Shown here: positions 44,921 to 54,669 of the stretch, one piece after another | How positions within the stretch are numbered: position 1 is the stretch's first letter | Layout: each line of letters begins with the position of its first letter | Assembly (NCBI GenBank): GCA_963836785.1 | Contig: CAWIKW010000002.1 | Coordinates: 1-64,000 of the forward strand | DNA length: 64,000 nt | Direction: 5' to 3' | Source: DASQPR01 sp963836785 | Lineage (GTDB): Bacteria > Actinomycetota > Actinomycetes > Mycobacteriales > Micromonosporaceae | Translations under genes and position numbers: made by a program | Notes under the pieces: model-generated | The model's input: only the letters and a program-made list of their open reading frames with translations | Databases searched by the model: none | Told to the model about the DNA's origin: nothing

Positions 44921-47185
44921 TCACGGTGTTGCCTCGCCGATCGGTTTGACCGTGACCGTCTCGTCGGCCGTGGCCGATGCGGGAGCCGACCTGCGTCGGA
45001 CCAGTCGCCGGCCCGGCCACTGGCTGGCGCTGCCGATGATGGAGAGCATGGCCGGAGCGAGGAGCGACCGCACCACGAACGCGTCGAGGAGGATGCCTAC
45101 CGACAGCGTGAACGCCAGCTCGCGGAAGGGTTGTAGCGGTATCAGTGCCATCAACCCGAAGCTCGCCGCGAGGGTGAATGCGGCAATGCGGATGGCCCGG
45201 GCAGACTGGGGCAGGGTCACGGCCAGCGCCTCGCGCAGCGGCCGGCCCCGGGCCTCTTTCCACGCCGGGCCGATGCCGAAGATGTTGTAGTCGGAGCCGA
45301 GCGAGATCAGCACGACCGCCGCGGCGAACGGGACATAGAACGTGATGCCGTCGTGGCCGAGCGTGTCCTCGAACAGCCGTACGGTCAGCCCGAGCGTCGC
45401 GGCGATGGCCAGGAGGCTGCACGCGAGTAGCACCAGCGGTGCCAGCGGCGTTTTCAGATACAGCATCAGAAACAGCAGGTTGGCCGCGAGCGCGGCGATT
45501 GCGACGCGGCTGAGGTCGTGGATGGTCTGATCGATGATGGCGGCGGTGATCGCGGTGTCGCCGTCGATGCTCGCGCGCGCTCCGCCGAGCCCGGCGGCCA
45601 CGGTCAGACCGGGCAGGTCGCGCTGCAGGCGTGACATCGTGGCCACGGCTTTGGCGCCCAACGGGTCGTCGGACAGCACGAGCAGGTACCGGGCGGCGGC
45701 GCCGTCCTTCGACGAGAGCAGCGGGGCGAGCTGCGGGATCGTCACGTCGGTCGGGCCGACGACCGCCGCGATGCCGGACTCGCGGGCGATCGACTTTTCC
45801 AGGGCGGCGAGTTGGGGCTTGTGCCCGGTGATGCTGGCTCCTTCAATGAGGATTTCGGTCGGCGACAGGATGCCTTTGGCGAATCCTGCCTCGGCCCGGT
45901 CGGCCGCGATCCGGGCGGGGTCACCACTGGGCAGCGCTTGGATGAACGACAAACCGAGGGTGAGGTGGCGGGCCGGCGCAGCCGCCCATAGCAGGCCGCC
46001 GACGCAGACAACCAACACGATCAGCGAGTAGGCCGGTCGGGTAAGCATCCGCGACCAACGCGTCGCGGGCGCGACGACCGGTCCGTCTGGCGCTGCCGTG
46101 CGGGCCTTTCGGCGCGGTGTCCAAAACATTGCCGATCCGAGGATGCCCAGCAGCGCAGGCATCAGCGTGACCGCGACGATCATGCCGATCAGCACGGCTA
46201 GCCCCATGCCGGGGCCGAACGCGCGGAACGTTGGCGAGCCTGCGACGATGAGCGCCCCGGTACCGGCGGCGGCGGTGATCCCAGCGATTGCGATGATCGG
46301 GGAGGACTGTGCGGTGGCCCAACGGGCGGCGGAGAGCCGGTCGGCCCCCATTTCCAGTTGCGCTCGAGCGGCCGATAGGTAGAAGACCGCATAGTCAGTA
46401 ACCACACCGAGTAGCAGCGCGACCAACAGCGGCTGGGTCTCCTGCGGTACAGCAATGTCGTACCGCGCGGCCAATGCGCCGCCGACGTGCAGGGTGAACA
46501 AAACGGCTACGCCGGCGACGGTCAATGCAGCGACCGCAGCGAGCAACGACCGGAAGGCGAACGCGACGATCAGGAACACGGCGGCCACCGTCGCCGCCTC
46601 CAGCCACTTGAGCCACGACAACACGATGTCGCTCTGTTCGACGCGGGCCGGTATCGACCCGGTGATGCCGACCACGTCGTCGTCGGCTCGGAAATGCTTG
46701 GCAACGTACTGCCGGGCCGCTGTCGTCTGCTGGCCGAAGTCAAGGTCGGGCGACATGAACAGGTACGTGACGATGGTGGTCCCCGGTCGCCGGACGCCCG
46801 GTAGCGCCGCGTTCGGGACCGGTACAGCCGCGCGGACCGATCCGGCCCCGGCGGTCAAGGTTTCGCGGGCACGGACGATGGCCCGCGCCGTCACGGGCGC
46901 GGGCAGGCCGTGGACGTTGTATTGGACGATAGCGACGCGGCTGAGGAGGGGATATCCGAATCTGTCGGCCGACCGCAGCTCCGCCTGGACAGCTGGGTTG
47001 TTCGCCGATACCAGCTGACTGAGATCCTCGCCGTTGCTGCCGATCGGGGGCAGCATGACAACCAAGACGGCCCCCGCGACCCAACCGGCCAGGACGATCC
47101 ATCGCAAGCCGACCATCAGACGGGCGTACGCCCGCAGCAACAAGCTGAATCGCCACCGGCTGCGACTAACCGTGTCGGCGGTCAT
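44921..47185 (-). CDS. MmpL-family RND lipid/drug exporter
   Basis: A 754-residue inner-membrane transporter with twelve helices in two MMPL repeats. Each repeat has a large extracellular loop after helix 1 (from PIGSNGEDLSQLVSANNPAV and from LTLGLSFIQALPSGDPARIA). The proton-relay Asp-Tyr pairs are in GVVTDYAVFYLSA and LGSDYNIFGIG. It likely moves a lipid or lipophilic molecule to the outside. The C-terminal tail is short and basic, as in actinobacterial members without the C-terminal domain. It is convergent with the DHA2 exporter. Confidence 0.93.
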   Translation of the reverse strand: MTADTVSRSRWRFSLLLRAYARLMVGLRWIVLAGWVAGAVLVVMLPPIGSNGEDLSQLVSANNPAVQAELRSADRFGYPLLSRVAIVQYNVHGLPAPVTARAIVRARETLTAGAGSVRAAVPVPNAALPGVRRPGTTIVTYLFMSPDLDFGQQTTAARQYVAKHFRADDDVVGITGSIPARVEQSDIVLSWLKWLEAATVAAVFLIVAFAFRSLLAAVAALTVAGVAVLFTLHVGGALAARYDIAVPQETQPLLVALLLGVVTDYAVFYLSAARAQLEMGADRLSAARWATAQSSPIIAIAGITAAAGTGALIVAGSPTFRAFGPGMGLAVLIGMIVAVTLMPALLGILGSAMFWTPRRKARTAAPDGPVVAPATRWSRMLTRPAYSLIVLVVCVGGLLWAAAPARHLTLGLSFIQALPSGDPARIAADRAEAGFAKGILSPTEILIEGASITGHKPQLAALEKSIARESGIAAVVGPTDVTIPQLAPLLSSKDGAAARYLLVLSDDPLGAKAVATMSRLQRDLPGLTVAAGLGGARASIDGDTAITAAIIDQTIHDLSRVAIAALAANLLFLMLYLKTPLAPLVLLACSLLAIAATLGLTVRLFEDTLGHDGITFYVPFAAAVVLISLGSDYNIFGIGPAWKEARGRPLREALAVTLPQSARAIRIAAFTLAASFGLMALIPLQPFRELAFTLSVGILLDAFVVRSLLAPAMLSIIGSASQWPGRRLVRRRSAPASATADETVTVKPIGEATP

Positions 47186-47846
47186 CGGACATCACCGTCG
47201 TTTCTGGGGAGAGATGATCGGCGATACCCGTCGGCCAAGGCACAAAAACGTCCGCCCGGCACGCCGCCAGAACTCGAGCCACGCGCCCAACCTCGGCGTG
47301 CCGGAGAATCGGGCGCCGTACTCGGCTCCGTGGACGGCAAAGCAGCACACCCGCGCGCACCGGACCTGCGGAGTGTGGTGGACGCGATGCGCTACGTCGG
47401 CCACACGTTTGAGGTTCATCGACGAGCGCAGAACGGTGACAGCGAATCCCAGTGTGAGGTCGCTGACCAGCCGCTGACGTTCGGTGCACACAGGATTCCG
47501 TCTGGATGTTCGGCCGCGTACGTCGTGCTCCGGCTGATCCGCCAACGCAACTGTCTGCCCGGCCGTATGACGGCCTGGCTTCCTGGTGACTTGTCCCCGG
47601 CCGTGCTAGAAAGGGGTCCGCCCTGCGCACCCGCGAGTCTGTGGTGCGGCGTGGCCTGCCCGTCAAGCCCGGTCGGCGCCGCTGTCGCTAGGCTGTTCGA
47701 CGCAGGCACTTGAACCCGGACCTGTGCCACCTGTAACGCGGGAACCGGCGACGTCGCGAGGCTGCGCCTTCCCGGCTTGATCTCAATACCCGACCAACCA
47801 CGTAACCTACCGCGACAAATCGCACCTCATATCGAAAGGACGACCG
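47186..47846. other. Gene-poor stretch (660 bases)
   Basis: No gene I can support on either strand; the longest frames are Cys- or Arg-rich. GAAAGGA at 47835-47841 is the ribosome site of the next gene. A decayed gene cannot be excluded. Confidence 0.35.
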
Positions 47847-48818
47847 GTGCCTCCGGTTGCTGCTGATCAATCGCTTCGTCGACCGTTGCGGTTTGGAGTG
47901 GTCAACGAATCCGCACCGCACCCCACTGCCTGGCTGGATTTCGCGCGGCGCGTGGAAGACAGCGGCGTGGACGTACTCCTCATGCGCGACCACTTCATGA
48001 CCGGACCGTTCGGACCGCAGTTCGCCCCGTTCAGCGCACTCGCCGCCGCCGCCGCAGCGACCTCCCGCCTGCATGTGGGGACGATGGTGCTCAGCAACGA
48101 CTACCGCCATCCTGCGGTACTCGCCCACGAAGCGGCGACCCTGCACGCGATCTCCGGCGGGCGATTCGAGCTTGGCCTGGGGGCCGGCTGGTATCAGCCC
48201 GAGTACGAAGCCGCCGGGATCTCGTTCGACCCGGCCGGACGCCGCATCGACCGGCTCGAGGAGACCCTCGACATCCTCACTCGTCTGTTCCGTGGCGAAA
48301 CCGTGCACCACACCGGAATCACGTACGAGATCGACGGGCTCGACCTCAGCGCCGTCCCGAACCTCTCCGGCAAGCCTCCGATCGCGGTCGGCGCCGGCGG
48401 GCCGCGGATGCTCCGCCTAGCTGCCCGTTATGCCGACATTGTTGGCTTGCTGCCCGCGGCGATCCGCGGCCCCAACGACCCGGATGACCCCGCGGACCGG
48501 CTACCCGCAGCGTTCGACGCCAAGCGCGCCATCGTCGAGTCGGCCGCGGGGGGCCGGTTCTCCCAACTCGAACTGAGCGCGTTCGCCACATTCGTCCTCA
48601 CAGACACCCGCCGCTCCAGCACCGAGGACCTGATCGCTTCTCGCGGTTGGCACGGCGTCGACCCCGAGACGGTCTGGGAGATGCCCACAGTCTTCATCGG
48701 CAGCGCCGACCAGATCGGGGAGGACATGGCTGCCCGGCGCGAACGCCACGGGCTCAGCTACCTCATCGCTTCCGACAACGACCTGACCACCCTCAGCAAG
48801 ATCATCGCCGTGCTGTGA
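47847..48818 (+). CDS. LLM-class F420-dependent oxidoreductase
   Basis: A 323-residue luciferase-like TIM barrel. Marks are LRFGVVNESAPHPTAWLDFA, VDVLLMRDHFM, HVGTMVLSNDYRHPAVLAHE, and the diagnostic GRFELGLGAGWYQPEYEAAG followed by RIDRLEETLDILTRLF. These residues bind F420 (or FMN); the TIGR03621-like length and order suggest an actinobacterial F420 enzyme of unknown substrate. GTG start with GAAAGGA at good distance. Confidence 0.92.
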   Translation: MPPVAADQSLRRPLRFGVVNESAPHPTAWLDFARRVEDSGVDVLLMRDHFMTGPFGPQFAPFSALAAAAAATSRLHVGTMVLSNDYRHPAVLAHEAATLHAISGGRFELGLGAGWYQPEYEAAGISFDPAGRRIDRLEETLDILTRLFRGETVHHTGITYEIDGLDLSAVPNLSGKPPIAVGAGGPRMLRLAARYADIVGLLPAAIRGPNDPDDPADRLPAAFDAKRAIVESAAGGRFSQLELSAFATFVLTDTRRSSTEDLIASRGWHGVDPETVWEMPTVFIGSADQIGEDMAARRERHGLSYLIASDNDLTTLSKIIAVL

Positions 48819-49049
48819 CCAGGCCGACCAGAGGAATCCGCTCACCCCAACCAACGCCCGGGCAAGGCGGGCAGCCGACGGGCGCACCAGTCTGCCGTGA
48901 CGTGCTCCCTCGATCGCGAGGCTGGTCTTCACCGCCGTTCTTGCTCACGTGGACGCTGACGGCGCGGTATACGTGAAGGCGCGTCGAATAAGACGGCCGG
49001 GCGCTGATGCCCCCACGTTTGTCGAGCCGTTTGTAAGGTCCGTTCTGCA

Positions 49050-49190
49050 AGCTGAGGTGTCCGATGAGGTGGTAGATCTCCCGGGCGAGTCGCGCTTCAG
49101 GCAGCGGATGGCTTTGCGTCGGGTGCGGCCTTGGACGGTGCGGGTGTCGAGGTAGTCGCGGGCGCTGTTCCGTTTGCCGATCGACGGCTC
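49050..49190 (-). pseudogene. IS110-like transposase C-terminal remnant
   Basis: The minus strand reads PSIGKRNSARDYLDTRTVQG then RTRRKAIRCLKR and, after loss of one base, LAREIYHLI. This matches the conserved end of IS110-type transposases (YLDRR..EGKT+REAIRCLKRYLARE-YHL). No DEDD or earlier catalytic part and no element ends are visible. The surrounding 48819-49368 contains no intact gene. Confidence 0.5.
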
Positions 49191-49368
49191 CGGGATCGGG
49201 GTCTCGCCGTCGTCGCCGTCGACCGGCCGCCCCTGGCGTGAGCGCACAATCGGCGCGTACGCACATCGGTCGGGATAGTGGAACCCGTCGGGAGGACTCT
49301 GGGACGGTGCCGGTGATCGCGAAAAAAGGCCGTGCGGCGCCGGGCCGTGGTCTGGCAGGCTTCCGCGA

Positions 49369-49995
49369 ATGGGCGAGGCACTCCTATCCGGGTTGCTCGC
49401 CGGATATGGCGTCGCGATTCCAGTGGGCGCGATCGGCGTCCTGATCATCAGCCTGTCGGCACGGACGTCGCTGCGGGTCGGCGTGGGTGCGGCGCTCGGC
49501 GTGGCCGCAGCTGATGGGCTTTACGCCACCGTCGCCGTCGTGGGCGGCGTGGCGATCGCGGGCCTGATACGGCCGATCGCGACGCCGCTGCGCGTGGTCG
49601 CCGCAGTGGTTCTGCTCGCGATCGCTGCGCGGATCGGGTACACGGCATGGCGGCATTTCCACGACCCGACCCGGCGGGTGGCGACGCCGGCGTTGCGTAC
49701 CGCGCCGCGGGCGTTCGGCGCACTTCTCGGTCTCACGCTTCTCAACCCGGCCACGGTGATCTACTTCGTCGCTCTCGTTCTGGGTGCGAAGTCGACCGGC
49801 ATCGCAGGCGGCAGCGCGAGGTCCGCCGTGTTCGTCGTCGCCGCGCTGTTCGCGTCGGCGAGCTGGCAACTGGTTCTGGCCGCCGGAGGTTCGGCGCTCG
49901 GCCGGACACTCGCGAGTGATCGCGGCCGCCTCGCTACGGCGATCGTGTCCAGTGCGGTCATCGTCGTTCTGGCGATCCGTACGCTCATTGCGTGA
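49369..49995 (+). CDS. LysE/RhtB-family amino acid exporter
   Basis: A 208-residue six-helix membrane protein. The opening GLLAGYGVAIPVGAIGVLII and GVGAALGVAAADGLYATVAV carry the glycine- and proline-rich LysE signature, and FGALLGLTLLNPATVIYFVA is the conserved LNP motif of helix 4. It should export an amino acid or derivative. No LysG-type regulator is adjacent. Its end overlaps the convergent fragment by eleven bases. Confidence 0.9.
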   Translation: MGEALLSGLLAGYGVAIPVGAIGVLIISLSARTSLRVGVGAALGVAAADGLYATVAVVGGVAIAGLIRPIATPLRVVAAVVLLAIAARIGYTAWRHFHDPTRRVATPALRTAPRAFGALLGLTLLNPATVIYFVALVLGAKSTGIAGGSARSAVFVVAALFASASWQLVLAAGGSALGRTLASDRGRLATAIVSSAVIVVLAIRTLIA

Positions 49996-50230
49996 CACCG
50001 ACCGCAGCCGCGTAGCGGGTTAGTGACCGACGAAAGTGAACGCCCTCACTCCGGTCGGCAGCGGTGGCGTCTCGGCGCGGGAGTCGGTGCACACCAACGC
50101 CGAACCGCAGGCCCGGTCCGGAGATGAACACCTCGTCGAAGCCCGCGTCGATGAACGACCGACTGATCGTGGCAACCCGGCCGGCGGCGGTACGGCCGCG
50201 GGTCCAGATGACCGGCGTCGACGTCGACAC
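49985..50230 (-). pseudogene. C-terminal fragment of a SAM-dependent methyltransferase
   Basis: The 81-codon frame reads TPVIWTRGRTAAGRVATISR, then SFIDAGFDEVFISGPGLRFG, then VGVHRLP. This is the last beta-hairpin region of class I methyltransferases (V-WTRGR ... WF-EAGF-E--F --P----VGVHR). The AdoMet-binding two thirds are missing, so it is a truncated relic even though it has an ATG. It lies 8 bases downstream of the next gene on the same strand. Confidence 0.5.
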
Positions 50231-50238
50231 TGCCCCGC

Positions 50239-51012
50239 TTAGGGCGTCTCGACGAGCCGATGGTTGCCGGCCGGGGTCAGTTGCGCCTCACCGGTTGCCG
50301 CCAGGTTGGCGAACTCGGCCTTTGCCACGGGCAGCGGCCAGCCGAACGCCTTTGCCAGACCCGCCGGGTTGGCCTCGATGACGGTTGCTATGAAGCGCCG
50401 GGTGGCCTCGGCGCGGTCACCGCCCCCGCCGACGTCGAAGACCCGACAGGTGAGGTCGACGAGCGTGGCCGGCCAGCCCCCGCGTTGCTCGACGATCCCG
50501 GCCGAGGTTACTAGCAGGTTGCGGTGTAGCTCGGTAATGCCCAGGCCGTACCGTTTACGGTCGCCGACCAGTTCGCGCAGCGCGGAGGACGGCAACGGGC
50601 CGTGTAGCAGCGCCTCGGCGATCCGATGCGAGTCCGGCGGGAGTTCGAAGCCCCGGTGATCGTCGAGATCTCCCTGGCCCTGATACAACGAGGCGAGCAG
50701 GGTCGGCGACACCAGCGATGCCCGGCGGTGCAGCAGCTTGCCGGACCAGGCGTATCCGGCCGCAGGCAGCGCATCCTTCCAGGTCCACACCATCGACTCG
50801 GCAACACCCATGCCGTGTGCCCATGCGACCGCGTCAGGATCGGCGACCGCCTCGAAGAGCGAGGGCACCACCAAACGGTCGGCGGGGAACAGCACAGCGA
50901 ACCCGATGTCTTCGATGAACCGTGCGGCCTCCTCCAATGTGCCCACCCGGGGCGACGGCAGCCACCGGGCACCACGCGACCTGGCCAGCATCAAGTCATC
51001 ATTAGATGCCAC
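50239..51012 (-). CDS. AlkZ/YcaQ-related winged-helix protein
   Basis: A 257-residue soluble protein. Composition and phrases such as AARFIEDIGFAVLFPADRLV, SMVWTWKDALPAAGYAWSGK, EALLHGPLPSSALRELVGDR and YGLGITELHRNLLVTSAGIV resemble AlkZ-related winged-helix proteins, a branch of DNA glycosylases or DNA-binding proteins found in actinobacteria. The catalytic QxD-type motif of true YcaQ enzymes is not evident, so enzymatic activity is doubtful. It is followed closely by the methyltransferase fragment. Confidence 0.6.
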   Translation of the reverse strand: MASNDDLMLARSRGARWLPSPRVGTLEEAARFIEDIGFAVLFPADRLVVPSLFEAVADPDAVAWAHGMGVAESMVWTWKDALPAAGYAWSGKLLHRRASLVSPTLLASLYQGQGDLDDHRGFELPPDSHRIAEALLHGPLPSSALRELVGDRKRYGLGITELHRNLLVTSAGIVEQRGGWPATLVDLTCRVFDVGGGGDRAEATRRFIATVIEANPAGLAKAFGWPLPVAKAEFANLAATGEAQLTPAGNHRLVETP

Positions 51013-51225
51013 CCCGGCAGCCTATACGGCCATACCGCCGCATCACCGACGCCGCCTCACCCGCCTCGGGGATGGCCACGGCGAACGACCGTCGCGGACC
51101 GGTGTCGCCGACGCGACACGGCCGGCGGTAAACCGGACTGCGCGCTGGCGCGTCATCTTCCCACCAAGACTCGTTCACACACCAAGACTCGACGGACGTT
51201 CGAAGCGACCGCCAGGAGGACCATC

Positions 51226-51954
51226 GTGAGGATGCGCCGCGTACCCGTGTTTCTCTGTGCCGTTGCGGCCTTGACCGCTGGCGCCTGCGCCGAACAAGCC
51301 GCGTCCACCCCCGGCCAGGGCGGCGCTACGCGGGCGCCCGCCGCGACCGCGTCGTCCACCGGCGGCGCCAAGCCGGCCGAGCCCGCGCCGCCGGCCAGCG
51401 AGCCGGCGGCGCCCAGCGCCGAGTACCGGGTCAGCTACGACTGGGGCGTGCCTGCGAAGACCGTCACGGTCCATCACCCGTTCACGCCACCGATCGCGCC
51501 GGCGCCATCGCCGCCGCTGCCGTATCTGGTGGCGATCTACGTGGGCGACCACCCGGAGGCGAGCCCGAAGTACGGGCGGATCTCGTTCTACTTCCGTGGC
51601 ACCTTCCCGTCCTACCACTTCCAGTACGTCCGGCAGGTGCTCGACGAGGGCCAGGGCAGGCCGATTTCGTTGGAGGGCAACAGTTACCTGGATATCCATT
51701 TCGTGGATGCGCAGGCACACGACGCGGCCGGCAAGTCGACGATCAAGGTGTCGCCGGATTCCCACATCGGCTTCCGGAACCTGAAGAGCTACGGCTTCGG
51801 GGGCGACTTCGAGGGCCATCTAACGTACGGGCTCGGCATCCAGGTGGCGCCGGGCAGCGACCAGGTGCTCGCGATCCGCGCCGGCGAATTGAAGAAGCCG
51901 GACGGATCCGGCGACTTCTACTACGTCGTGCATGTCGATGTCCGAAACAGCTAG
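51226..51954 (+). CDS. AMIN-like secreted lipoprotein
   Basis: A 242-residue secreted protein. The signal sequence MRMRRVPVFLCAVAALTAGA ends in a lipobox-like AGAC, then a Pro/Ala/Ser-rich linker of about 45 residues. The globular domain (YLVAIYVGDHPEASPKYGRI, SFYFRGTFPSYHFQYVRQVL, the SYLDIHFVDAQAHD strand, GFRNLKSYGFGGDFEGHLTY) matches AMIN-like domains, which bind wall or surface glycans. The GTG at 51226 follows AGGAGGA at ideal spacing. It is divergent from the AlkZ-like gene. Confidence 0.82.
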   Translation: MRMRRVPVFLCAVAALTAGACAEQAASTPGQGGATRAPAATASSTGGAKPAEPAPPASEPAAPSAEYRVSYDWGVPAKTVTVHHPFTPPIAPAPSPPLPYLVAIYVGDHPEASPKYGRISFYFRGTFPSYHFQYVRQVLDEGQGRPISLEGNSYLDIHFVDAQAHDAAGKSTIKVSPDSHIGFRNLKSYGFGGDFEGHLTYGLGIQVAPGSDQVLAIRAGELKKPDGSGDFYYVVHVDVRNS

Positions 51955-52394
51955 TGCTCGGGCCTCGACCGCATCGTCCATCGAATCAGGCCGGCTCCGC
52001 ATGGTTCGGGAGCCTGCGCACGGTCGCGTCCAGCGACCGCTTCGGAACCCTTTGTCACCCGAGTCCCATCCAAAAGTCACCCCGCGTGCTGTGACACGGC
52101 GTCTTTCAACGGCACGTGCGTGCGCGACGTGGACGACCCGCTGCTTTCGGTTGCCGCGCCCGGTGTTCAGTTTTCAGCTGCCGCCGACATAGCGCGGCCG
52201 CATCCAGCCGCGGACTAGAACCATGCGGCATCGGCCTATGAGCGAGTATGTGATGAACCCTGGTCGTCCTGCGATGTCGTGGCGTCGGCCTTAGGCTGGA
52301 AGCGGCAGGGAAATTCTTGTTTCCTCACACGGCGGGTCACACGGTGGGCGGGCATGGTCGCTCCAACAGCAGTCAGCGAACTGAAGGAGAAGTC
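51955..52394. other. Intergenic stretch
   Basis: About 440 bases without a supported gene. The end (52310-52394) should hold the promoter of the tautomerase operon; I see GAAGGAG for the ribosome but no consensus -35/-10. A large minus-strand open frame through here is a shadow of the SARP gene. Confidence 0.35.
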
Positions 52395-52625
52395 ATGCCG
52401 CTCGTCAATGTGAAGCTCATCGAGGGTGTGTTCACCCCGGAGCAGAAACGTGAAATGATCCACCGACTCACCGAGACGATGGTGGAGATCGAGGGAGAGA
52501 ACCTGCGCCAGGTGACGTGGGTGGTCGTCGACGAGGTCAAGAGCGGCGACTGGGGTATCGGTGGCAATGGCCTCACGACCGCCGACGTCCACGCGCTTCA
52601 GGGGCGATCCCGGGCCGCCGTGTGA
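52395..52625 (+). CDS. 4-oxalocrotonate tautomerase-family protein
   Basis: A 76-residue tautomerase. Pro follows the initiator Met (MPLVNVKLIEG), so the catalytic Pro-1 is present. The helix TPEQKREMIHRLTETMVEIE and the hairpin NLRQVTWVVVDEV with GDWGIGGNGL complete the fold. It would act as a hexamer in the cytosol on a keto-enol substrate. GAAGGAG lies five bases before the ATG. The next gene starts 16 bases downstream, forming an operon with a regulator. Confidence 0.93.
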   Translation: MPLVNVKLIEGVFTPEQKREMIHRLTETMVEIEGENLRQVTWVVVDEVKSGDWGIGGNGLTTADVHALQGRSRAAV

Positions 52626-52641
52626 GGTTGAGGTTCGCGGG

Positions 52642-54669
52642 GTGAGAACGCGGGTACGGCTGCTCGGGCGCCCAGAGGTTGAGAGCGGCGCGCTGCCGTG
52701 CCCGCAACCGCGCGGATTCAAGTCATGGGCGCTCCTGGCCCGGGTCGCCTTGACGGAGCGGCCGGTCTCCAGACGGGAACTGGCCGGTGAGCTCTTTTTC
52801 GAGGCGAACGACCCGCTCGGTGCTCTGCGGTGGTCGTTGGCCGACCTGCGGCGGAGCCTCAATCTGCCAGATGTGCTGCGCGGCGACCCAGTTCGTCTGA
52901 CACCGGCCGAGGTGTGGGTGGACGTGTGGGCGCTCGAGGACGGCTCTCTGCCGGCCGCGGAGATCGGCGGCACGTTGCTAGATGGCGTCGAGCTTCGCAA
53001 CTGCCCGGGTTTCGAGACATGGCTTCTGGTGGCTCGCCCACGCAGCGCCGCCCGGTCGATGGAGGAACTTCGCCAGCGAGCGCTGGATTTGCTCGCGACG
53101 GGTGACGCGGACCAAGCCGTGACGGTCGCCGGACGCGCGGCGAGCCTCGACCCGTTGGACGAGCCGGCCCAGGAGCTGTTCCTGCGCGCGCTTGTCACGG
53201 CGGGACATGAGGCACAGGCGTCCGTGCATCTGGTGTCGTGTGAGGCCACATTCGCCGGCGAAGGGCTGGTGCCATCGCCGGCACTACGCGCCGCGGCCCG
53301 CGGTCGTGGGCCGCGGCACCGAACCGGACTGCGCGCGGGGGTGGTCGCCGGGTCGCTGCTGCGTGCCGGCACGGCAGCCCTGGATGCCGGGGCGGCTGAC
53401 GCGGGGATCGAGACGCTGCGCCGGGCGGCGGAAGAGGCCGAAAGCGCACGCGACGTGGCGTTGCAGGCCGACGTCCTTCGCGCATTGGGAAGCGCCCTGG
53501 TCCACGCCGTGCGCGGGTTCGATGGAGAAGGGGCCGTGGTGCTACACCGCGCCCTCGCGGCAGCGCGTAGCGCCGAGCGTGCCGAAGTCGCCGCGGAGAT
53601 CCTGCGCGAGCTGGCCTTTGTGGATGTGCAGGCCGGCCGGCATGCATCCGCCGCCCGCTCACTGCAGGAGGCAGCGCAGCAGGCGGCGATAGTTGGAGAC
53701 AGGGCATTGCTCGCGGCAATCCGCGCCGTCCAGGGAATGAACGAGGCGGACCGGGGCCGCCATGTCACGGCCGCCGCACTGCTGACCGAGTCTGCGGAGA
53801 CCGCGCGTCAGACGGGCCGCCGTCGCCAGCAGGCGTGGTCCCTGGGCGTACTTGCGCGGTCTTTGCTCCTTTCCGGCGATGTCGAACAGGCTCGAAGGGC
53901 GGCCGAGGGCAGCATCGCGGTGGCGCACCAGGAGCGGTGGAACGCCTACCTGCCCTGGCCACAAGTGCTCCGGTCCCAGGCACTAGCTGAGGCTGGCGAT
54001 TGGGACACGGCCCGCGAGGACGCCGAGAACGCCTTTGCGCTCGCCTGCGAGCTCCGCGACCCGTGTTGGGAGGGCATGGCCGGCCGGGCGCTTGGCCTCA
54101 TCGAGCTGCATGCCGGCAACCATGCCGCGGCTCAGACGTGGATCGCCGACGCGCGGCGGCGCTGTGATCGAGTGTCCGATCGGTACGTATGGGTTTCGGC
54201 GTACATCGGACTCGCCGATCTGGAGATGGCGGCCCGGGAGGGAACCGACGTGGCCGCGACGGCAGCGGCCCGGCTCCACGACTACGCCGTACGTGCCGAC
54301 CTACCCGAATTCCTCGCATGGGCCCTCGTACACCAAGCCGAGTCCGGAGACCACAGCCGGGTTCCACTGGCGCGCACCGCCGCCGACGGCGTGGCGAACC
54401 CGGTCTTACAGGCCCGGGTACGGGCGCTGGGCAGCCACATCGGGGACAGCTCGACATACGCCGCCCGGTCAGGCACCGGACCCACTGACCCACTCACTCG
54501 AACGAATTTCCCGGTTCGGGTCGGGACCTGCCCGCGACGGACGACCAGCCACACTTTAAGTAGCCGCGAATACCGAAAGCGCGGAACTGCCCGAGTTGAG
54601 GTTGTCGGAAGCGGGGTGATCGTTTGGAACCGCTGGAGCGCACGGGGCGTCGGTAGGCTCCGAGCATGA
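52642..54669 (+). CDS. SARP/BTAD-type transcriptional activator with TPR-like repeats
   Basis: A 675-residue regulator. The N-terminal 100 residues form an OmpR-like winged helix of the SARP kind (VRLLGRPEVESGALPCPQP, KSWALLARVALTERPVSRRE, DPLGALRWSLADLRRSLNLP). A bacterial transcriptional activation domain follows (GVELRNCPGFETWLLVARPR, AVTVAGRAASLDPLDEPAQE). The rest is a long stack of TPR-like helical hairpins from about 225 to 600, with no ATPase. A short Arg-rich tail may be random extension. The GTG at 52642 is 16 bases after the tautomerase stop, and the stop overlaps the next ATG in ATGA. Confidence 0.88.
   Translation: MRTRVRLLGRPEVESGALPCPQPRGFKSWALLARVALTERPVSRRELAGELFFEANDPLGALRWSLADLRRSLNLPDVLRGDPVRLTPAEVWVDVWALEDGSLPAAEIGGTLLDGVELRNCPGFETWLLVARPRSAARSMEELRQRALDLLATGDADQAVTVAGRAASLDPLDEPAQELFLRALVTAGHEAQASVHLVSCEATFAGEGLVPSPALRAAARGRGPRHRTGLRAGVVAGSLLRAGTAALDAGAADAGIETLRRAAEEAESARDVALQADVLRALGSALVHAVRGFDGEGAVVLHRALAAARSAERAEVAAEILRELAFVDVQAGRHASAARSLQEAAQQAAIVGDRALLAAIRAVQGMNEADRGRHVTAAALLTESAETARQTGRRRQQAWSLGVLARSLLLSGDVEQARRAAEGSIAVAHQERWNAYLPWPQVLRSQALAEAGDWDTAREDAENAFALACELRDPCWEGMAGRALGLIELHAGNHAAAQTWIADARRRCDRVSDRYVWVSAYIGLADLEMAAREGTDVAATAAARLHDYAVRADLPEFLAWALVHQAESGDHSRVPLARTAADGVANPVLQARVRALGSHIGDSSTYAARSGTGPTDPLTRTNFPVRVGTCPRRTTSHTLSSREYRKRGTARVEVVGSGVIVWNRWSARGVGRLRA

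Noticed and set aside
47192..47545. 117-codon minus-strand frame as a gene
   Set aside because: Cys- and Arg-rich composition, no ribosome site and no recognisable motif.
52236..53768. A 510-codon minus-strand open frame across the tautomerase and SARP genes
   Set aside because: Ser/Arg/Ala-rich low-complexity shadow; both plus-strand genes have recognised families and good ribosome sites.
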